Positions 57,618-64,000 of a stretch of 64,000 nt of DNA are shown here, piece by piece; within the stretch, counting starts at the first letter, position 1; every line of letters begins with the position of its first letter. The DNA comes from Rhynchospora pubera. Lineage: Eukaryota > Streptophyta > Magnoliopsida > Poales > Cyperaceae. Both the position numbers and the translations under genes were made by a program. A model generated the notes under the pieces. That model was not told the DNA's origin. It did not search any database and saw only the letters and a program-made list of their open reading frames with translations. The stretch spans positions 158,467,461 to 158,531,460 of the forward strand of contig CM051460.1 in the NCBI GenBank assembly GCA_028095005.1. The letters are read 5' to 3'.

Positions 57618-60600
57618 TCAGTATATTAGCTCATTGAAGAAGCTTTGTTTTCTTGCCTGTAAGAAGCACAAAATGTTACTTGCATTAATTTAAACCAAGA
57701 CAGGAAAAAATGATTAATAAAACAGAAAAAAATATTGCGTGATGAGAATCAGAATCTACCTCAGCAATATCACGTTCCTTTTTAATTTGCATATAATGTC
57801 TCCTCTTCGATTTTGACCTATGAATCTTCTGCAATATATCCAAATTTTGAAAAAAAAAATGTTTTAGAAAATTGAAGGAATCGAAAAAGGTACGTTGTAA
57901 AGAATTTCATCCAAGAGGAAATAAAATTGTAGAGATCTTCTTCAATTGAATGTAGCTTAGATATATTGTACATCCAATTTGGTGCAATTTGAGAATCAAT
58001 TAGTCATCAAATAATATGAAAAATCAATATGTTAAGTTGTAGTGGTGCTTGATTAGTCATAAAATATAAAGAACAAATTATTTTTTTTTTGTTTTTCAAT
58101 TATTCTCTTATTAGATGTCTTGGGTAAATTTGACTGTCAATAAATTCTCGTCTTTCATCCAAGTAGCAATACAAATACAGGAAAGAATTGTTGGAATTGT
58201 AAACAAAATCAGACCTTAACACGGTTAGGAAGATATTCTATTTCGTCTTCGTCAAATGTGAAAATCTCACGCATAAGAGGATTGTACTGTGCATGTAAAA
58301 GCATTTCCTCAGTCAGAAAAAAAAAATATAAACAATAATCAATAGATGAACTATCTTTAAATTCTTAATCACAAAGGACCAAGTGTAATGTACCTGAGCA
58401 TGCTGGTGGAATCCCTTCCGTAGAAAGTGCTTTATGAAATTGAGCTGCAAATTTAATAGGCGAAATTAAATAAAAAAAATAAATGACAGAAATAATTCTA
58501 AGTTGTAACCATTTGAGGAAATTTACTATTAGCATAATCAAACCTGAATTAACTCGGCCCATGATGATATGCACAGTATTGTTCCTCTACTTGACATTTT
58601 TACAGTCTCTTCTATGTCCCCGCCATTCTACCGATACCAAGCGTAGAAATTTCAAATGAAAAGTGAGAAAAAATATTCAAAAGTATTGGCTGAAAATTAT
58701 TCTCCAATTGGGGAAAACATTTACCATGACATAGTCCCAAATATTGCGAAAGAGTTCCCGCTGTGCACTGCGATTCTTCTTATTAGCCCCTTTATGGCTA
58801 GCCTCGCAAGAAAGAGCGTCAATCTGAGCTGTAACCTTAGCCCTCATATTATTCATGTATGTCAAGCGTTGGAAATACTCAGAGTCTTCCTCAGCTGGTT
58901 TCACATCAAATAATTTTAGCTCGAAAAATAGCGCTATGGCTTCACCAGCTGCCATACGCACGGTCCGGTCGTCCGCTTCCAAGAGATTAGAAAGGTCTGA
59001 TATATACCTGAGAAAAATATGGGGCTCAGATGAAGTTTACCAAACATAATTAATAAGTGGTACATAATTTTTATTCACATACTTTGTCCAATTCTCTTGA
59101 TTTATTCTCCAGGTACTAATTGTCGTGAGAAGAAATGTCCAGGCAGTTATGGCCGCAACCACTACAGGAGGTTCGTATTTCACAGTTGTAACCTAAAAAA
59201 GAGAAAAATTATATAGTGATTTGAATATGTTAGGGAAAAAACGAAACAAACATGATAAAAGTTCTTAAGAGTTAAAGTTCACCTACATTGTTTCCAGTTT
59301 TAGGTTGTATAATTTTCCAAATGGCTTCCAAAGCCACTTCAGTCTCATCCAAATCATCTGCACCGAGAAAGGCCAAAAGGCCTATGCATTTAACCACCTG
59401 AAAATAAAATTAACTTGAAATTAATATTCTTATAATCTTAGAATATCTACATCCAAAATTGGCTATGGATATCATGTGATACCGTGATAGTATATAACTG
59501 ACTTGCACTTGAAAAAAGAAAATGATAAAACAAAAGTCTTAAGTTAACATACTGCTGGTATTTTGGACTGATCGGACCCAGATAGTATTTTACAAAGTTG
59601 CGGAAGTGCCTCTTTCATGATTTCATGTGAGCCGGTCCCACCACCCACGGTAAAAGACAATAAACCTTCCAAGTGAAAAAAAGGCAAAGCAATATATATA
59701 GTTAAAGCTACAAATTAAGGTGGTAAGTAGAAAACATCCAAATGAAAAAAATGCAGTATAGTTATAGAAATTCATACCAATAGCACGGCAAGCCAGATTG
59801 GTCTCCTTAGTCATTCCCTTCTTTATTGAATTGATGAATAAGTAAGATATGGTGATATATCTAACATAATACAAAGACGATCAGCATAAATTTGAGGATT
59901 TTATCTCTACTGCCGAGACAATGTATACATATATACACAATAATGAAAACTTACACATAAAACCATAAAAAAAATTATCAATTTTGACAAATGTGAGATT
60001 TTTATTTTTTAGTAAGGTACAAACAAAAGAAACTGATAACTCACTGGTTCTCTACAAAGGAGAGGAGATCATCGCTTTCAAAGGAATCAACAATTTCCAC
60101 TAATGCATTCTCTCTCGTTACGCTCCTTCATGGAAAATTAATAAGAGATATATATAACCACATTGTAGAACAAACAAACTAAAGAAAATAGTATCTATTG
60201 TCCAACAAAACCAAAAAATGCTAATAAAGGTACCTTTTTGCATAAAGGTTGTCAACGAGTTCGTCCAGAGGAGTATCAAATATGAAATCTTCATTTATGT
60301 CAACAGATGTGGAGTCAGACATGGCAGTGCTATCGTTGAAATCGGAAGGGCACCAACATCCTTTTTTCTTTTTATATCCTGTCAAAAGAATAAAAAAAAA
60401 AATCAAAGTCTAATAAACAAAAATCGGAAGTGTCAGCTGTTCTGAATCTGAGCATGTTAAATTGAAAAAAACTCGGTGGACCGAACTGACTGGTTTAAGT
60501 TGCTTTTTTTTTTACTTCCACTTAAAAAAAATGGTCCAGTCTTAAAAATCCACTTCAACCAAAGAAAAATTCGGTTCAGCAAAAGAAAAAAAAAGAAAAG

Positions 60601-61354
60601 AAATCCTGTTAATATTTTGAAAAGGTAAATTTATTATTAGCATATAAGTTGGAGTTTCTTGTTTCTCTATGGTAGCTAATGTCAATAACAATTAAGTTTC
60701 GAGATTGGAGTGTAGGACAAAAATATAAAACATATGATCTGGTAGTTTTCCAACCAATGATTAGTTATATACTGGGTGAGATGGGAATATTCCAACGAAA
60801 GATGCATCAGTTACTTAAACATACTCCTGAACATTGTATTGTCATTAATTATTTAATTTTGTAAGATTTAAAAAGATGAAATCAAGCACTGATTTATGTG
60901 AATTCAAAGAAATTAGCCTTAAATTTAAATACCAACTTTAGGCCCAAACAGAACCCCTAGACCTTTGCTATTAACATCTAACCCCAATTTTACAGTTCAT
61001 CTAACAAGAAAACTAAGATAAAGAAAATCCTATGGATTCCAAAGTATGTATCACTATACAATTAATCATTAAAATAGGTTCAAATTAGTACTGCACTTGC
61101 TTTGCTCTGTATAGTTTTAAGGTTTCATGGAAATGCCTAACATTATTATGAGTTGTAGGAAATAATCAGGCGCATATCATGCCAAATTGCTTGGTTATAG
61201 AACAGAAATTCTTCTAATCTAAATAGAAGGACACCCAAAACTAATCTCAAAGCAAAAAATTTATTTGTTACAATGTAATTTAAATTCCCGTGTCAAGTAT
61301 CAAGCCCTACTGGACACATCGAAAACAAAGCTCATTAAAAGTACCTTTTGGCAT
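57618..61354 (-). CDS. Interferon-related developmental regulator (IFRD) family protein
   Basis: Thirteen exons read right to left: 61354-61345, 60378-60234, 60125-60045, 59860-59778, 59665-59553, 59397-59287, 59192-59083, 59007-58725, 58627-58544, 58444-58394, 58286-58215, 57828-57760 and 57656-57618. All introns are GT-AG, the phases close, and the product is 416 residues. The first exon codes only MPK plus one base. The N-terminal IFRD helical-repeat region runs from SVTRENALVEIVDSF through GLLSFTVGGGTGSHEIM and CIGLLAFLGADDLDE to LLEADDRTVRMAAGEA. The C-terminal region has LNFIKHFLRKGFHQHAQ followed by NPLMREIF and a basic KIHRSKSKRRHY tail. Plants have a few IFRD genes, one linked to salt tolerance (SAT32), and animal members are transcription co-regulators. 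I infer a regulatory role but no target. All splice sites look intact. Confidence 0.94.
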
Positions 61355-61500
61355 GGCGATCGAGAAACAGCACGAAACAAAAAAAATTCTCCAAAAAGCA
61401 AGAACAGCACCGGCGAGACGAGAGATCAGAAAAAAAGAGGAGAGGCAGAAGAGCTCTTTCGAACAATTGCTGCAGTTCAATGCAATGTCCTTTATTTATA
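61345..61500 (-). promoter_or_regulatory. IFRD gene leader and TATA box
   Basis: TATAAATA (61500-61493 on the minus strand) lies about 140 bp before the ATG. The leader between them contains a pyrimidine-rich segment. Position and sequence fit a core promoter. Confidence 0.5.
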
Positions 61501-63034
61501 ACAACAAAGAATTTCTAAAAAAGGAAGTTAACATTATTAAATATGTCCTGATAATTTCTTCCTAGCTATTAAAGAAAATATTTCCTAAAATATTCGACAT
61601 ACTTTAAACAGCTGGTGAGAATTGAGATATGGTAAATATACTTTGGAATATTTTGCAATGTTATTTTTTCCCCCTCTTTTATTTTTGTCATTCAACGATG
61701 CTATTCTTTCCTTCTATTTCAACCATCTTACTTACTCGGTTGCCCTCGGTCTGGGATAAAAACAATGAAAAAAAGTTGATGATATTCCTATTCTTCCTTC
61801 CGTATTTATTTACTAGTTATTTTTACACCACTGTAGAATGATATAAATTAGCTTTATGTCGTCGGACAATTGAAAAATTACACTATTTTAATAATTAAAA
61901 TTGGAGATATGCCACGGTCAAAGAAATAATTAGTAATAATTAACAATAATAACATTTTTAAACATGCGATAAACAGTTAAATTATAGATAATTACGACAT
62001 CTTTTTGCTATATAATAAAATTTGGTAACAAAATAAAAGAACTTTCGCTTATCATATGTTTGTTAAATAAAAGTGGATCTATATTGACATTTTTTTTCCC
62101 GTTAATTTTTTTTTAGAAATAAGTAAAGGAGCGTTAGCCACTTTTCTTATTAGAAGAAAAGTAAAATATACCCACAAAATCTATACTACTTATAAAAGGA
62201 GTAAACTTGTCAGATAAAAGGGTGTAAACAATTCTTATATCAATTATAAACCATTGATTTGTGTAATTTGATTTGATCAGTGGTCTAGACCAAAGTTAGA
62301 CTTTTCTTAAAAAAAAATAAGTTACTACCAAATTAGCTATTTATTTGAAAGAAAAGACTAAATTATTGATTTTATCATATTTTTATTACCTAGCATGTAA
62401 CATTTTATATATAACAAAAAATAATATCAATATTTTATTTTTTTTTATTTGTCCACATATTGAGGGTATCTTTTGCTAGTAAAAAAAAAAAAGAGCACTA
62501 AAAATGTTCAAAATTATTGGGTAACACTTTTACTTAATTCTCATTTTAAATTCTTTCTTCCTTTAGTTTTTCCCCTTTTTGGTATAATCTAAATATCTAA
62601 TGATGGTATTTTAGAAAAATTTAAAAATAATGATGGATTGGAGAGTGATATCTTAACTACGTTTTTGGGAAAAAAAATACTGTTATAAATCTAATACCAT
62701 AATTTTGTAGTAGCATTTCTCTATTTTTAATCTAATAATGTGATGACGTAAATATTTTAGTCTAAAAAAATAATAATATTTGCTTAATTTTTAAACGCAT
62801 GCAATTACTTGTATTCAGCCAATTCAAACATTCATTGTGATGAAAATAGCTCCATTTTTATGTTTTTATGTTTAAATTATACGAATTTATTATATATGCA
62901 TTATATATCAAGAGGCGCACATTTAAAAAATTAGACACACTTATAAAGTTTGTAAGTTATAAAAGTACCCCTTTTATTATTCATCTCAAAAACGTCAACA
63001 TCTGAAATAAGTTCCTTGAGTTTGTAGACTGGGT
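61501..63034. other. Intergenic spacer
   Basis: AT-rich DNA upstream of the IFRD gene. No gene or repeat was recognised. Confidence 0.4.
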
Positions 63035-63043
63035 GGGGATGGC

Positions 63044-63468
63044 GCATCCGCATCCTCAGCAGTCCTAAAAGGACTGCTTGGAGCAGTCATTTCTCTTTTT
63101 TTTTTTAATATTTAAAAATTTAAAAGGTCAAATGGAGAATTCAAACCGTTGATCTTGTTAAATTTTATCGGCGATGCGTTTTCATATAAGTTTTATAAAA
63201 TTTAAAATTGATTTGATACTAAATCAAATGGTAAACAAATGAACGACTCTGGTTTAATTAATTCTGATACGTTCATAATTTCGTCACTTAATCAAGTATC
63301 AAATCGACTTCAAATTTTATAAAACTTATATGAAAACGCATCGCCGATAAAATTTAACAAGATCAACGGTTTAGATTCTCCATTTGACTTTTGAAATTTT
63401 TTAATATTAAAAAAGAAAAAAAATGGCTGCTCCAAGCAGTTTTTTTGGACTGCTGAGGATGCGGATTC
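63044..63468. mobile_element. Mutator-type foldback MITE, 425 bp
   Basis: The 9-bp repeat GGGGATGGC flanks the element (63035-63043 and 63469-63477). The arms are inverted copies of about 175 bp that start GCATCCGCATCCTCAGCAG and GAATCCGCATCCTCAGCAG and share CATATAAGTTTTATAAAATT and CGGCGATGCGTTTTCATATA. No coding sequence is seen. The terminal motif resembles that of the element at 28851-29992. Confidence 0.88.
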
Positions 63469-63823
63469 GGGGATGGCAGGCTGTTGCCACTTATAATTTG
63501 TCCCCGTACCATACCAGTTAATGTTTTTGTTCTGCTTGCTTATAATGCACCCAAATATGTGCATCTTGCGTGGACCTATAGTAGCCACTCATAGTAATAT
63601 ATTGCGGGTACGCGAAACAAACACCGCCTCCACATCCTCTTCTTCATTTTTTCACTCCAATATTAACGGGGACTTAACGGTAATAAAATTCCTTCAGAAA
63701 AATCCAAACTACATCCGTATGACCGTATAAAAGATAAAACTCTCTGAACAGCGGGGTCCATATAGTACATCGGCTTACTATCTGTGAACCGAGTCCAGGC
63801 AAGTTCCTTTAAATTAGGCAAGT

Positions 63824-64000
63824 CTAGGGTTTCTTTTATTTTTTTTTAATTCGGGGAAACTTCCTTTATTTTCCGCGTTGTTAGACCGCCGCTTATTTCT
63901 ACTTCATTCCTAAATCCACGCAACCACGAGAAAAAAAAAAAGACCTTCTTGCTCTTGTACTCTCCAAAATTCCTGTTCTTTTTCTTCTTCATATGGATAT
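63824..64000 (+). promoter_or_regulatory. Possible promoter and 5' leader of a gene leaving the window
   Basis: CTAGGGTTT (63824-63832), a telo-box-like word frequent in promoters of plant ribosomal and other housekeeping genes, is followed by a pyrimidine-rich leader and an ATG at 63993 with only two codons inside the window. The gene cannot be identified. Confidence 0.3.

Overview
The window is AT-rich nuclear DNA of a flowering plant, most likely a eudicot. The evidence is spliced genes with GT-AG introns, plant-only families (a B3 DNA-binding protein, a U-box-less ARM-repeat protein and a plant mobile domain protein), a plant L1-type LINE whose ORF2 carries RNase H, and many MITEs. I cannot name the species.

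Host genes. Three genes are well supported by reading exons directly. On the + strand, 6614-10218 encodes a 284-residue B3 protein in seven exons. On the + strand, 30170-31583 encodes a 362-residue ARM-repeat protein in two exons. On the - strand, 57618-61354 encodes a 416-residue IFRD-family protein in 13 exons. There is also a histone deacetylase exon relic (13569-13708, -), a poorly understood spliced unit on the - strand (about 3351-5650), and a possible gene start at the right edge.

Mobile DNA dominates the rest. (1) A 5.06-kb Mutator-type element at 22527-27585 has a 9-bp target-site duplication and 171-bp terminal inverted repeats that differ at one position. It carries a plant mobile domain gene and a zinc-finger-like gene with FWNEAA repeats, but no transposase that I can see. 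(2) A full-length L1-type LINE lies on the - strand at 35592-42352, inside a perfect 15-bp duplication, with long ORF1 and ORF2 both open. (3) A 1.14-kb Mutator-type foldback element at 28851-29992 sits between the upstream G-box DNA and the ARM gene, ending 177 bp before its ATG. (4) A 1.5-kb foldback at 15551-17051 is built of small palindromes. (5) Several MITE families are present: three GC-rich 180-191-bp copies with 10-bp duplications, one 425-bp copy with a 9-bp duplication, eight or nine Tourist-like copies, a pair of 192-bp copies with TAA duplications, one hAT-type copy, and a GAACATATA-rich foldback family with one copy nested in the big Mutator element.

Layout. 1-6600: intergenic DNA, MITEs and a possible - strand transcript. 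6.6-10.2 kb: B3 gene. 10.2-22.5 kb: gene-poor, with MITEs, the HDAC relic and the 1.5-kb foldback. 22.5-27.6 kb: Mutator element with the mobile-domain gene. 28.4-31.6 kb: GC-rich MITE, foldback and ARM gene. 31.6-35.6 kb: MITEs and AT-rich spacer. 35.6-42.4 kb: LINE. 42.4-57.6 kb: spacer, minisatellite element, MITEs and a hAT-like end. 57.6-61.4 kb: IFRD gene. 61.4-64 kb: spacer, a MITE and a possible gene promoter.

The host genes show no sign of acting in one pathway. The common theme is short elements with Mutator-type 9-10-bp duplications, which suggests a shared transposase source elsewhere in the genome.
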